From G965222335 sp965222335 (GTDB lineage Bacteria > Pseudomonadota > Gammaproteobacteria > Pseudomonadales > Halieaceae), in the NCBI GenBank assembly GCA_965222335.1, contig OZ244944.1:2480001-2544000 (forward strand): DNA of 64,000 nucleotides. Direction: 5' to 3'. The notes under the pieces are model-generated. The model saw nothing but the letters and a program-made list of their open reading frames with translations. It was not told where the DNA came from and did no database searches. Numbering within the stretch: position 1 is the stretch's first letter; the number at the start of each line of letters is the position of its first letter. A program made the position numbers and the translations under genes. Positions 8,594 through 17,550 of the stretch are shown here, piece by piece.

Positions 8594-9631
8594 TCAACCG
8601 CGATACAAATGATCTCGCGCCCACTTTGCCAATGCCTTTATCCAGTCGGTCGAAAGCCTTGCTCTCAGCATCGGCGTGGCAGGAAGCATCAAAGCATCCT
8701 TTCGATTTACTAGTTCTTCGTATACGAGGAGCTTGTCGAAAGAGAGCTTCTCATACTCAATCTCAACACTTTCTTGAGCGCAGAATTCCTCAAATAGCCT
8801 GTTGACCTTGTCGATCTTTGCCTTTGTTTTCTGAATAGATGTCAGGTCGCTTAATGCGTGGCTAATCATGTATTCCCTGCGATCTTCAGCAGAGTCTAGC
8901 CGGGCAATGTTGCGCAGTCTTTCGCCTTCTAACCAACATAGGTCGAGACTTCTGTTTACTTCAAAATCTTCATCAATATGTAGACTGGCATCTTCAACAC
9001 TGCATGCTCTCAGAAACCGCCTGATGTGTTGAGAGCCCTTTTCTCGATACGGCAGCACCATTAATCGCTCTTTACCAAAATTATCTCGCCAGAATCGCGC
9101 ATTTCTTTGTGGCAGGAGATAGGAAGAATTTAGGCGGGTAAAGAAATCGAGGAACCTGTGAACTGGTTGGCCAGCTCTATTGATTTCGCTGTACCAAGAG
9201 CGGCAAAAAGATAAGGGGTCTCTAAGATACATGATTACGAAAACATCATATCCGCGGAATAAATTCTGTAAGTCCTGAGAAAATTTTAGCTGCGTCTCGT
9301 GCTTGTACCCAGCCAAGCGATAGAATTCCTCAGAGGAAATAATGATGTCCACGCAGCTAGAATGTGCAATGGCTTTCCTTGTGATGGATTGAACATCATC
9401 AAAGGGTATGTTTTGCCTGTACCAGTTGGGCAGATATCCGTTGTATTTCTGTAGCAAGCTGAGGGGTATAAGCCCGTGGTTCGTTGGGTTGCTTCTGGGT
9501 CTGCTGACTTGCAAGTAATCGTGACCCAGCCGAATGAGGTCACGATAGTTGGCGTGGCAGTATTGCTGAATTGCGGATGAACCTGTTTTCAGGTTTCCAA
9601 CATGCAGGAAGATGCGCTTTCTTGCACTCAT
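8594..9631 (-). CDS. Sulfotransferase-like protein
   Basis: A 345-residue protein. Its N-terminus (IFLHVGNLKTGSSAIQ, residues 7-22) matches the 5'-phosphosulfate-binding loop of PAPS-dependent sulfotransferases (KTGSS). A second element, VIMYLRDPLSFCRSWYSE near residue 135, fits the 3'-phosphate-binding region (RDP...S..Y). No signal peptide, so it is probably cytoplasmic. In a polysaccharide region it could sulfate a sugar residue or lipid intermediate; the acceptor is unknown. I see no PAPS-synthesis gene (cysC/D/N) in the window. The ATG start has no obvious ribosome site. Confidence 0.7.
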   Translation of the reverse strand: MSARKRIFLHVGNLKTGSSAIQQYCHANYRDLIRLGHDYLQVSRPRSNPTNHGLIPLSLLQKYNGYLPNWYRQNIPFDDVQSITRKAIAHSSCVDIIISSEEFYRLAGYKHETQLKFSQDLQNLFRGYDVFVIMYLRDPLSFCRSWYSEINRAGQPVHRFLDFFTRLNSSYLLPQRNARFWRDNFGKERLMVLPYREKGSQHIRRFLRACSVEDASLHIDEDFEVNRSLDLCWLEGERLRNIARLDSAEDRREYMISHALSDLTSIQKTKAKIDKVNRLFEEFCAQESVEIEYEKLSFDKLLVYEELVNRKDALMLPATPMLRARLSTDWIKALAKWARDHLYRG

Positions 9632-9784
9632 CGGTAGTATTTGCAGCGTGAGCTGGCGTCTTGGCGTAATCGCGCCCTTTTTTGCAAGCGCAACAATGAG
9701 AATCTAAGACGCAACATAGTCTTAGCGCTACAAGCTGTTCTCTTGGCATGGCCATTAAACTGGGTATTGAGGCTCATACTCATA

Positions 9785-11257
9785 TCAGGTGCCGCTTCCT
9801 TGAATGAGAGACGCCTTACTTCCGAGCTTGGGTGTTGGCACTCCGCAAAATAGTCTGGACGCCAGGAAGATTACAACCGGCACTGCGTACAACACCGCCC
9901 TGTTTATCTGGGTATTGTCCTGCGCAAACTCATATCTGGGGGTGAAAAGGTATACGAAGAGCAAAAATGCGAGCGTCTCCAGGAGCACGACAACGTCCGG
10001 CGCCAGGAAGCTCTCCCAGCGAGGCCTCGCGGCTAGTGCAGCGGCTAGCACCGCGATGAGGCTTGCAGGCCAAAGGAGGTTCCAGTTCAACTGCGTCAGC
10101 AGGACCCTGTAAAAGTCTCCCCAAACATTATGGTATGAGAACTCAAAGTTGCCGACGTAGGGTATAAGGAACCGCTCATGCGACAGTGAGAGCCTTCCCA
10201 GCCCGGGTAGCTTTACATCAATTCCAACCAGAAAAATATAGAGTAGCAGGGCAATCCCCGTTCCAAGCATCAGTAGCAGCAGGTTTGGCCTTGACTGCAA
10301 CATGGCGAGCGCCATGGCAGCCAGTATAAAGCCGCCCATGATCAACCCGGGTATCTTGAGCTGTACACCCAGCAGCGCCAACAGCAGTGCCAGTGCCGCA
10401 TAGGCGGTATGGCGCGATTGACTCCACTCGTACAACGCAAACGTGGCGCCCCCGAACGCCGCCGCCACCCATATGTCGGCATAGCCAGCCAGCGCTGAGT
10501 GTACGTTCACAAACGGCATGTTCAGCAGTGCGTAGGCGGCCACTGTCGCCGCGAGAGCGCCAACACCTGCGAGCCTGAGATGCCCGTATAGTGCCGAACC
10601 CATCGCCAGGGCGACCATCACCCAGGCCATATAGGGCAGCGTGTGATCGCTGGTGCCGGCGCCAAGCATGCCCCAGAGCTGGACCAGTGGCACCGTCACG
10701 GGGTACTTCCAGGCGTTCCTGGCGCCCTCGAGGTGGCTGTGCGCCTCCGCGGCGGCAGCAAGCCACTCCTGTTGGGGCACGAAGGGAACCATTTCACTGT
10801 AGTGGAACCAGACCAGGGCCTTGGGCGCCCAGTTCATCCACGCGTCCCAGGGAAACAGCGGCCGCAGCAGTACCTCCTGCACAATGGTGAAATAGCGCAT
10901 GGCAATCAAAACGAGGAGCACGCCGATGACCGCGTACGCCCAGGCAGGAAGACTGCCATTGGGCGCGGTGCGCCTCACCGGCATAGTTTGCAACCGGATC
11001 GCGGGCAGCGCCGCGAGCCCGAGCAGGGCAAATACCGACGCCATTGGCCAGTAGCTGAACGTTAGCCCGATGGCGTCCCAGCCGCGCATAAACAACCCCA
11101 GCAGCAGGATCCCTAGCAGGTAGCCCTGTCCCACGAGCACAAATGCGTTCCAGCGGCCGGAAGGGCGCAGCAGCCAGAAAGTCCATGCAGTGCCGACCAG
11201 CCAGGGTAGCAGCAGCGCTGAAATCGCCCCAATAACAGAGATGTTCGGGTCGATCAC
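9785..11257 (-). CDS. Polytopic membrane protein, possibly GT-C type glycosyltransferase
   Basis: A 490-residue protein with about 12-13 hydrophobic segments. The GTG start at 11257 is chosen because it overlaps the stop of the upstream gene (GTGA) and has AAGGAGG seven bases before it. After the fourth segment comes an extracytoplasmic-looking loop with FPWDAWMNWAPKA and several Trp, resembling the acidic first loop of GT-C lipid-linked glycosyltransferases. That similarity is weak, so the activity is a guess; an O-antigen ligase or polymerase is also possible. It is translationally coupled to the unknown membrane protein upstream and lies next to the polysaccharide genes. GC content is intermediate between the island and the core. 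Confidence 0.65.
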   Translation of the reverse strand: MIDPNISVIGAISALLLPWLVGTAWTFWLLRPSGRWNAFVLVGQGYLLGILLLGLFMRGWDAIGLTFSYWPMASVFALLGLAALPAIRLQTMPVRRTAPNGSLPAWAYAVIGVLLVLIAMRYFTIVQEVLLRPLFPWDAWMNWAPKALVWFHYSEMVPFVPQQEWLAAAAEAHSHLEGARNAWKYPVTVPLVQLWGMLGAGTSDHTLPYMAWVMVALAMGSALYGHLRLAGVGALAATVAAYALLNMPFVNVHSALAGYADIWVAAAFGGATFALYEWSQSRHTAYAALALLLALLGVQLKIPGLIMGGFILAAMALAMLQSRPNLLLLMLGTGIALLLYIFLVGIDVKLPGLGRLSLSHERFLIPYVGNFEFSYHNVWGDFYRVLLTQLNWNLLWPASLIAVLAAALAARPRWESFLAPDVVVLLETLAFLLFVYLFTPRYEFAQDNTQINRAVLYAVPVVIFLASRLFCGVPTPKLGSKASLIQGSGT

Positions 11258-12537
11258 GTCCCGCCCTCCTTCACCCGGTACAGGGAGCCAAGCGGGTGCG
11301 TGTCGAGTCGCTCGGCGGCCATGGTGTTGCCGTGCCACTGCAGCTGCTGCTGCCCCTCGTCATAGCTCAGTCCAGGGATATCCCCCAGTATCAGGATGTA
11401 ATCTCCCGGCCGGCTCGACTCCTTGCGCGGGTAGCGGTCAAAGTTGTAGGTGTTGTGAGGAAACAGGTAGTACTGTGTCTTGAGCCGCTGGTAGGTACGC
11501 AGCGGCGAATCGTGCAGCAACTGGATTTTTACGCCGGGTTCCGGTAGCAGCAATTTCAGGCGCTGGGCATAGGCATAAGTGTCGTGTTCGAGATCCGCCA
11601 GGTGCCGCTGGTGCATGGTTTTGCCGTGGAACAGGCTGTGCGAGTCTGCAACCCGGCTGGCCAGGGTGTGTTGCCATACCTGGTCCAGGGTAAGCCAGGG
11701 GATGAAGCCTGCGACAACCAGGCATGCCCGGCCGCTGCGCCCTGACACCCGGCGCCACAGCAGTAGCCCAATTATTGCGCCGCCGGCCCAGAGCATCATC
11801 ACCGTGGTCAGGGAGTGGGTGCTGCCCTGGCGGTGCCTTCCCGGAAGATAGTGCGCTGAACTTTGCGACCAGATGTCAAACGCGGTCCACTGTTTCCAGG
11901 TGCTTTGCAGCACGCCCCAGTTAGAGAAGGGCAGCAGGCGAAGACTGTCAACGTGCAGGGCCTTCCCGCGTAATTCGCCATACACGTCTACCCCGATCTC
12001 TGTGATGGTGCCGCGCCAGCCGGCATCTGCCGCCGGCATCGCGGTCGATACATCGCTGCCGTCCCACAACAGCGGCGTGTAGAACACACGGTCAGGTTCC
12101 TCGTCGTTGCGCCATATCAGGTATACAAATTCGCCGCCATGGCGCTCGCTGAGGTGATATCGAACGAGCGGAAAGTCAGCGGCTTCGAAACGGGTTTTGC
12201 GGGTGGCGATGGCCCGCATGTCATCCTCGATCAGCGCCAGAACGGTCAGGGAGAGGCTGCCGTCCGCCGTGTGGTTCCCGGCCCCCAGCCGCATCGTGAG
12301 CTCATCGCCCCGAATGAGGCGGGTATCCTGGCTGTCGTTCTGCGCTGCGGCCTGCCGGATGTCCTGAATGTCGCTGTCGAAATAGAGGTAGTAGGTAATC
12401 AGGGCTATGCCGCTCAGCAGCAGGGCCAGGATAGCCTGGAGCGCCTGCAGCAGGAACTCCCGGGTACTCATCTGTATGCCGGTTTGCGCGGTGGTGACGG
12501 AGGGGCGCGAGTTCCTGGGAACGGCGGGGTCTGCCAT
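11254..12537 (-). CDS. Conserved-looking membrane protein of unknown function
   Basis: A 427-residue protein I do not recognise. One membrane segment lies near residues 28-50 (LLQALQAILALLLSGIALITYYLY). A roughly 200-residue soluble region follows, which should face the periplasm. A second hydrophobic stretch (about 245-300) is made of one or two segments around a short basic loop (WRRVSGRSGR). The C-terminal 130 residues are soluble. The first ATG is used; the ATG at codon 23 is possible. It shares a four-base stop/start overlap with the polytopic protein downstream, so the two probably form a complex or pathway. The promoter at 12647-12675 probably drives both. Confidence 0.65.
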   Translation of the reverse strand: MADPAVPRNSRPSVTTAQTGIQMSTREFLLQALQAILALLLSGIALITYYLYFDSDIQDIRQAAAQNDSQDTRLIRGDELTMRLGAGNHTADGSLSLTVLALIEDDMRAIATRKTRFEAADFPLVRYHLSERHGGEFVYLIWRNDEEPDRVFYTPLLWDGSDVSTAMPAADAGWRGTITEIGVDVYGELRGKALHVDSLRLLPFSNWGVLQSTWKQWTAFDIWSQSSAHYLPGRHRQGSTHSLTTVMMLWAGGAIIGLLLWRRVSGRSGRACLVVAGFIPWLTLDQVWQHTLASRVADSHSLFHGKTMHQRHLADLEHDTYAYAQRLKLLLPEPGVKIQLLHDSPLRTYQRLKTQYYLFPHNTYNFDRYPRKESSRPGDYILILGDIPGLSYDEGQQQLQWHGNTMAAERLDTHPLGSLYRVKEGGT

Positions 12538-12646
12538 GTGTTCGTGGCCTCTTTACTCAGTGGCAGGATGCTGGTTGCGGCCACTGTCAGGCCGTCTGGT
12601 TGCTCGCTGCGTCATACTGTTGCCGAAAGGTGACGCGGAGCCCGTT

Positions 12647-12675
12647 ATTGTAGGTAGCTCTCTTGGGGGTGTAAA
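12647..12675 (-). promoter_or_regulatory. Sigma-70 promoter for the two-gene membrane operon
   Basis: Read on the - strand: TTTACA (12675-12670), a 17-base spacer, then TACAAT (12652-12647). The next gene is the 427-residue membrane protein starting at 12537, about 100 bases downstream. The position just after pdxA suggests that the pair is not simply read through from the pdxA operon. Confidence 0.6.
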
Positions 12676-12688
12676 CCGGTCCAGTCTC

Positions 12689-13672
12689 TCAGGCGGCCGC
12701 CAGGGACACGGCAGCGTTGATTGCGCTGCAAAGGCTGCCGCTGCTAGCCTCACCGGATGCGGCCAGTGTGAGGGCCGTACCATGGTCCACCGAGGTGCGG
12801 ATCACCGGCAGGCCAAGGGTAATATTTACCGCTTCGCCAAACCCTGAAAACTTCAATACCGGCAGGCCCTGGTCGTGATACATGGCCAGGTAGGTATCGG
12901 TAGCTGCCAGCTGCTGCGCGCTGAACGCAGTGTCTGCCGGCAGCGGCCCCGAGAGCTGCATTCCTTCCCCTCTCAGCCGCTCCAGTACCGGATTGATGAT
13001 CTCGATTTCCTCGTGTCCCAGGTGTCCACCCTCGCCGGCATGGGGGTTCAGGCCCAGTACTGCAATGCGGGGCTCCTGGATCCTGAAACTCAGGGCCAGT
13101 TCGGCGTGAATTACGCGCAGCGTCTGTTCCAGGCTCCCCTGGGTGATTGCCTCGGGTACCGCCGATAGCGGCAAATGCGTCGTCGCCAGCGCCACCCGCA
13201 GCTTGTCCGTCGCCAGCATCATCACCACATGCTCGGTGCCGGTTTTCTGCGCCAGGTATTCCGTGTGGCCGCTAAATGGGATGCCCGCGTCGTTGATCAC
13301 CGACTTCTGCACCGGTGCGGTGACCATGGCCTGGAATTGCCCGTTGCGGCAGCCTGCAATCGCGATATCCAGCGTTTGCAGTACGTAGTTGGCATTGGCA
13401 GTGTCGAGCGCGCCGGGGATAACGGTTTCGGCGACCGCAGTGTGCAGGACGGGTAACTGGCCGATGGCATGGGCGACCGGGGCCGCGGCCGGGTCATAGT
13501 CGGTCAGGTCGATATCCAGGCCCAGCTGGGTCGCTCGTTCGCGCAGCATGTCGGCATCGCCGATGGCGACCAGCTGCGCCTGCCACACTTTCATCGCCGC
13601 CATCAGCGTAACATCCGGCCCGATCCCGGCGGGTTCGCCGGTGGTGATGGCGATGACGGGGATGGGGTTCAC
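12689..13672 (-). CDS. pdxA: 4-hydroxythreonine-4-phosphate dehydrogenase PdxA
   Basis: A 327-residue protein that oxidises and decarboxylates 4-phosphohydroxy-L-threonine in pyridoxal 5'-phosphate synthesis. It starts IPVIAITTGEPAGIGPDV and has the three metal-ligand histidines in GHTEY, LNPHAGEGG and YHDQGLPVLKF. Length is normal for the family. Its ATG overlaps the stop of surA by four bases (ATGA), so it is the third gene of lptD-surA-pdxA. In related genomes ksgA and apaG usually follow pdxA; here they do not. Confidence 0.96.
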   Translation of the reverse strand: MNPIPVIAITTGEPAGIGPDVTLMAAMKVWQAQLVAIGDADMLRERATQLGLDIDLTDYDPAAAPVAHAIGQLPVLHTAVAETVIPGALDTANANYVLQTLDIAIAGCRNGQFQAMVTAPVQKSVINDAGIPFSGHTEYLAQKTGTEHVVMMLATDKLRVALATTHLPLSAVPEAITQGSLEQTLRVIHAELALSFRIQEPRIAVLGLNPHAGEGGHLGHEEIEIINPVLERLRGEGMQLSGPLPADTAFSAQQLAATDTYLAMYHDQGLPVLKFSGFGEAVNITLGLPVIRTSVDHGTALTLAASGEASSGSLCSAINAAVSLAAA

Positions 13673-15021
13673 TTGATGTCCACAAAGGCCTCGTCGCGGA
13701 TCTTGCGCAGCCAGGCGTCCAGCTCTTCCTCGTACTTGCGGCCATGCAGGTGCTCCGCCGCCTTGTTGCGGCGGACTTCCATGGTCATGTCCTTCTCGCG
13801 GCGGTCGGTGACCTCCAGGATATGCCAGCCGAACTGGCTGCGCACGGGGCCGGCAATTTCGCCGATCTCGGCGGACTCCATGGCATTTTCAAACTCGGGC
13901 ACCATCTGTCCCCGGCGGGTCCAGCCGAGGCTGCCGCCTTCCTGGGCGGAGCCGATATCTTCCGAGTATTCCTTCGCCAGCTCCGCGAAGTCCTCGCCTT
14001 CCTCAATGCGGGCCTTGAGGCTCTCGGCCTGCTCCCGGGCCTGCTCGTCGGTCAGGATTTCGCTGGGCTTGATCAGGATGTGTCGCACCTGGGTCTGTTC
14101 GACCATCTGCTGTCCGCCACGCTTGGCGGCCATGTTGACCAGGTGGAAGCCGCTGGCACTGCGGATAACGTCCGCGGTTTCACCCTCGGCAAGATCCGGC
14201 GCAACGTCGGCGAACAGGGAGGGCAGGTCGCCCTGCCGGCGCCAGCCCAGGTCGCCGCCGGTGAAGCTGTAGGGCTCGCCACTGCTGGCGATTACCTGGT
14301 CGAAGGGCTCGCCGCCGCGAATCTGTCCCAGTAGCTTCTCTACATGGGCGCGTGCGGCGGCTTCCTCGTCGTCCGGTGCGTCCGGGGGCATGGCCAGCAG
14401 GGCGTGGACGATGCGGTACTCGGGCTGGGTCAGGGCCTTGCCTTCCTCGGTCTGCATGAAGTTGTTCACTTCCTGCTCGCTGATCTGGATGCGCTGGCTC
14501 ACGTTGCCCGCCTGCACCTGCTGCAGCACCATCTCCCGGCGCAGGTTTTCGCGCATGCTGGCGTAGGATTCCCCCTCTTGCTCCAGGCGGTTGATGAATT
14601 CCTCTACCGACAGCCGGTTCTGGGCGGCGATGCGGCGCACCGCCTGGTCGAGCTGGGCGTCGGAGATGCGCACGCCCACGCGCTGGCCGATCTGCAGCTG
14701 GATGCTCTCCAGGATCAGCCGGTCCAGGGTCTCGCGTATCAGTTCGTCTTCCGGGGGCATGTCCATGCCGCGCGCCTGGATGCTCTGGGTCACGGTCTCG
14801 AGGCGCTCGCGCAGCTCGCTGGCCATGATCACGTCGTCGTCGACGATGGCCACCACCTGGTCCAGCATTTCGGTCGCCGCTCTGGCCGGTGCCGGCAGCA
14901 GGGCGGTCATTGCCAGGGCCAGGCCGAGCAGGGCAATGTGCCAGGGTGCCACCTGCCGGCGGGCCAGCGCGTGACGGTGCGTGTGCACGGTGTGGCGTTG
15001 CTTAATACTCACGTTCTTCAA
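13669..15021 (-). CDS. surA: Periplasmic chaperone and peptidyl-prolyl isomerase SurA
   Basis: A 450-residue protein that escorts unfolded outer-membrane proteins, including LptD, through the periplasm. A basic N-terminus and hydrophobic core ending in APARA form the signal peptide (about 1-48). An N-terminal chaperone domain (LDQVVAIVDDDVIMASELRERLE) follows, then two parvulin domains, about 200-305 and 315-420. The second ends FGWHILEVTDRREKDMT. The start overlaps the end of lptD by about 20 bases, implying translational coupling. The early ATG gives a long signal-peptide n-region; a later start is possible. Confidence 0.95.
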   Translation of the reverse strand: MKNVSIKQRHTVHTHRHALARRQVAPWHIALLGLALAMTALLPAPARAATEMLDQVVAIVDDDVIMASELRERLETVTQSIQARGMDMPPEDELIRETLDRLILESIQLQIGQRVGVRISDAQLDQAVRRIAAQNRLSVEEFINRLEQEGESYASMRENLRREMVLQQVQAGNVSQRIQISEQEVNNFMQTEEGKALTQPEYRIVHALLAMPPDAPDDEEAAARAHVEKLLGQIRGGEPFDQVIASSGEPYSFTGGDLGWRRQGDLPSLFADVAPDLAEGETADVIRSASGFHLVNMAAKRGGQQMVEQTQVRHILIKPSEILTDEQAREQAESLKARIEEGEDFAELAKEYSEDIGSAQEGGSLGWTRRGQMVPEFENAMESAEIGEIAGPVRSQFGWHILEVTDRREKDMTMEVRRNKAAEHLHGRKYEEELDAWLRKIRDEAFVDIK

Positions 15022-17506
15022 ATCCTCTGATCATGTCCTGCAGCAGGTCGGTGACGCGGTTGCCGAAGCCACCCATCCCCTTGAGGATGAATTGGACCTG
15101 TGTGGAGTATTCCCGTTCCAGGTTCGGATCGGTGAAATCGGTGTTTTGGCCGGGTACGGTATCAAAATAGCGCAGGTGTAACAGCCGGACTTTCCAGCAA
15201 CAGGTATCATATTCGATGCCGATGAGATCTTCCACGGGCGTGTCGGCCTCCACGCTGTAGTTGATCGCCCCGAACACGCTCCAGCGCGCGTTCAGGGGCA
15301 GGTAGGCCGAGAGGTTGACCTGCTCGGTGACCGGCTGTGCGGAGCTGAAGGCCAGCGGGCGGCGGTAGGAGTAGCCCACGTTGAACACACTGCCGTCATC
15401 CCGCCGGTAGCCCGCCTGCATATTGCCCGCGTTCATGTTGCCGGTGGCCGGGTCCCAGACCAGGCTGCTGCGCAGGGTGACGCGCTCATTGGGGTAGAAG
15501 TTGGCGTCGGCGGCCATTTCCGAGCTCGCCTGGTCCAGCACCGGGTCCCGCGGCCCCAGGCGTACCTGGCGGTCGTCGAAATAGAAAATCTGGCCCAGGC
15601 TGGCGTTCAGGTACTCGCGCCCGTCCTCGTCACTGATATAGCGGGTGGTCAGGCCCAGGGCGAGCTGGTTGGCATCGTCCAGCCGGTCGCGGCCGGAGAA
15701 GCGGGTCTCCCGGAATAGCTGGTTGTAGCTGAAGGTCAGCTCGGCGCTGTCGAAATCCGGTTGGTCGCTCTGGTCCTCGTACTCGCTGTAAAGGTAAAAG
15801 GCCCGAGGCTCCAGGGTCTGCAGCAGGCCGCGGCCCAGCAGCCGGGTGGGGCGCTCGAACACCAGGCCGGCGTCGAGGCTGGCCAGGGCAGAGCCCGCGG
15901 AGGGGTTGTCGTCATCCTGTAGCGGGGTGAGATCCTCCAGCTCGTATTCCAGGTAGCGGTACTTGGCCGTGGGCCGCAGGAAACCGAACTGCCACAGCAT
16001 CGGGTAGGTCACCCCGGTTTCGGCGTAGAGGCGCTGGCCGGTGACCCGGTCGTCGTCACTGTCGAAGTAGGAGTACTGGGCCAGCGCGATCGGGTCGAGC
16101 TCGAAGGGCGTGCGGTCACCCCGGTACTGGCCGGTGATTTGGGGCAGTTTCTTGTAGTCTTCCCGGATGTCGTCCGCCAGGGACTGGAACTGCTGGAAGT
16201 CCATCCCCACCAGCCAGTCGTCCCCCAGGTAGTCCAGGGAACCCAGCTGCAGCAGGCTGGTCTCGCGCTGGGTGGCGAGGTTGGTGGTCTGCAGGTCTTT
16301 GAGGTAATCCACGTCCGAGGCCTTGCTGTAATCCACCAGCGAACGCCAGCGCTGGTCGAACAGGCCCCGGTGCTGCACCTTGCCCAGCCAGCGGTCGTGG
16401 TCGTCGAGGTCCGGCCGTTCCTGCTTGTAGCGGTCGTCATCGCCGAGGAAAGCGCCCCCCACGGCCCAGCTACCCACGTACGGGTGCTGGTAGCGCAGGG
16501 CGATTTCGTGGTTGAAGCCACGGTCCTGGATGTACCGGGGGGTGTAGAGGGCGTCGTAATTGGGGGCCAGGTTGAAGTAGACCGGGGTGGCGATGTCGAC
16601 GCCGCCGCGGCTGTCGCTGCCCACATCGGGCCACAGGAAGCCGGTGCGCCGGCGATCGTCCAGCGGGAAGCGCAGCCAGGGCAGGTAGATCACGGGCACG
16701 CCGCCGAGCTCGACCTTGGCCCCGCGTGCGGTGCCCAGGCCCTCCTGGAGGTCCAGCTCCATATCATCAGCGCGAATCAGCCAGTCGTGGTCCCCGGGGG
16801 CGCAGTAGGTGAGCTCGCCGTCCTCGATATGCACCAGGCCTTCCGCGTCCCGGCGCAGGCGTTCGGCGGCGCCGCGAATATGCTGCTGGTGCAGCACGAA
16901 CTCGCTGCCCTCAATCTCTGCCTCCCCGGTATCCGAGGAGAAGCTGGCCTCCCTGCCCTGCAGCAGGATGCCCGGCTCGCGGATGCGGATGCCGCCGGTC
17001 AGGGTGCCGGCGCCCTCGCTGCGGTTATAGTAGGCTTCCTCGCCGCGCAGCCGCCGGTAACCCTGCTTCACCGCTACTCCGCCACGCAGGTAGACGTCGT
17101 CACCCTGCAGCTCGGTGCTGCTGGCTTCGGCATTGATATCGGACTCTTCCGGGGGACGCTGTGCCTCGGTATTCGCCAGCGGGTCGATATAGCGGCCGCC
17201 GCAGGCCTCGCACTCGGCGTCGCGCAGCGCAGGGGGCACTTCCTTCTCGGGCACCCAGTCCAGCGGGTAAACCCGGGGCGCGGGCGTGGGCGTCGCGTCG
17301 GATTGCGCCACTGCCGTCATCGATGCGCCCGCCAGCAGGGTGGCCGCCAGGGGCAGGGCCAGCACCTTGAGCCCCGGGCGCAGGGCCCGGGCGAGGCGGT
17401 TTGGAAGCGGGCGGATGGGCAGCGGCGATCCTGTCAGGGGTGTCGGGGAGGCCGGTATCATCAAGCTCGGATGCATTTTTTGGTATAAACGCGGATGATA
17501 AAGCAT
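15002..17506 (-). CDS. lptD: LPS-assembly protein LptD
   Basis: Up to 834 residues: the outer-membrane barrel that, with LptE, inserts lipopolysaccharide into the outer leaflet. The signal sequence is near residues 46-68 (LKVLALPLAATLLAGA). A periplasmic OstA/beta-jellyroll domain covers about 130-300 and the beta-barrel the remainder. Cysteines at about 99 and 102, 235, and the adjacent pair at 769-770 (YDTCCWK) match the family's disulfide pattern. The exact start is unsure: ATGs at codons 1, 11 and 16 all precede the signal core. The gene is divergent from amgK with under 100 bases between them, so the two promoters must lie close together or overlap. Confidence 0.95.
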   Translation of the reverse strand: MLYHPRLYQKMHPSLMIPASPTPLTGSPLPIRPLPNRLARALRPGLKVLALPLAATLLAGASMTAVAQSDATPTPAPRVYPLDWVPEKEVPPALRDAECEACGGRYIDPLANTEAQRPPEESDINAEASSTELQGDDVYLRGGVAVKQGYRRLRGEEAYYNRSEGAGTLTGGIRIREPGILLQGREASFSSDTGEAEIEGSEFVLHQQHIRGAAERLRRDAEGLVHIEDGELTYCAPGDHDWLIRADDMELDLQEGLGTARGAKVELGGVPVIYLPWLRFPLDDRRRTGFLWPDVGSDSRGGVDIATPVYFNLAPNYDALYTPRYIQDRGFNHEIALRYQHPYVGSWAVGGAFLGDDDRYKQERPDLDDHDRWLGKVQHRGLFDQRWRSLVDYSKASDVDYLKDLQTTNLATQRETSLLQLGSLDYLGDDWLVGMDFQQFQSLADDIREDYKKLPQITGQYRGDRTPFELDPIALAQYSYFDSDDDRVTGQRLYAETGVTYPMLWQFGFLRPTAKYRYLEYELEDLTPLQDDDNPSAGSALASLDAGLVFERPTRLLGRGLLQTLEPRAFYLYSEYEDQSDQPDFDSAELTFSYNQLFRETRFSGRDRLDDANQLALGLTTRYISDEDGREYLNASLGQIFYFDDRQVRLGPRDPVLDQASSEMAADANFYPNERVTLRSSLVWDPATGNMNAGNMQAGYRRDDGSVFNVGYSYRRPLAFSSAQPVTEQVNLSAYLPLNARWSVFGAINYSVEADTPVEDLIGIEYDTCCWKVRLLHLRYFDTVPGQNTDFTDPNLEREYSTQVQFILKGMGGFGNRVTDLLQDMIRGFEEREY

Positions 17507-17550
17507 CCACCCCCGGGATGTCCGGTAAATTTCTGTCTGAGGAGCCGCGC

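Noticed and set aside
12139..14334. Long + strand frames opposite pdxA and surA
   Set aside because: Antisense of conserved genes, no motif and no ribosome site.
16139..17488. 449-codon frame on the + strand opposite lptD
   Set aside because: LptD cysteine pattern and signal peptide are on the other strand; this is antisense.
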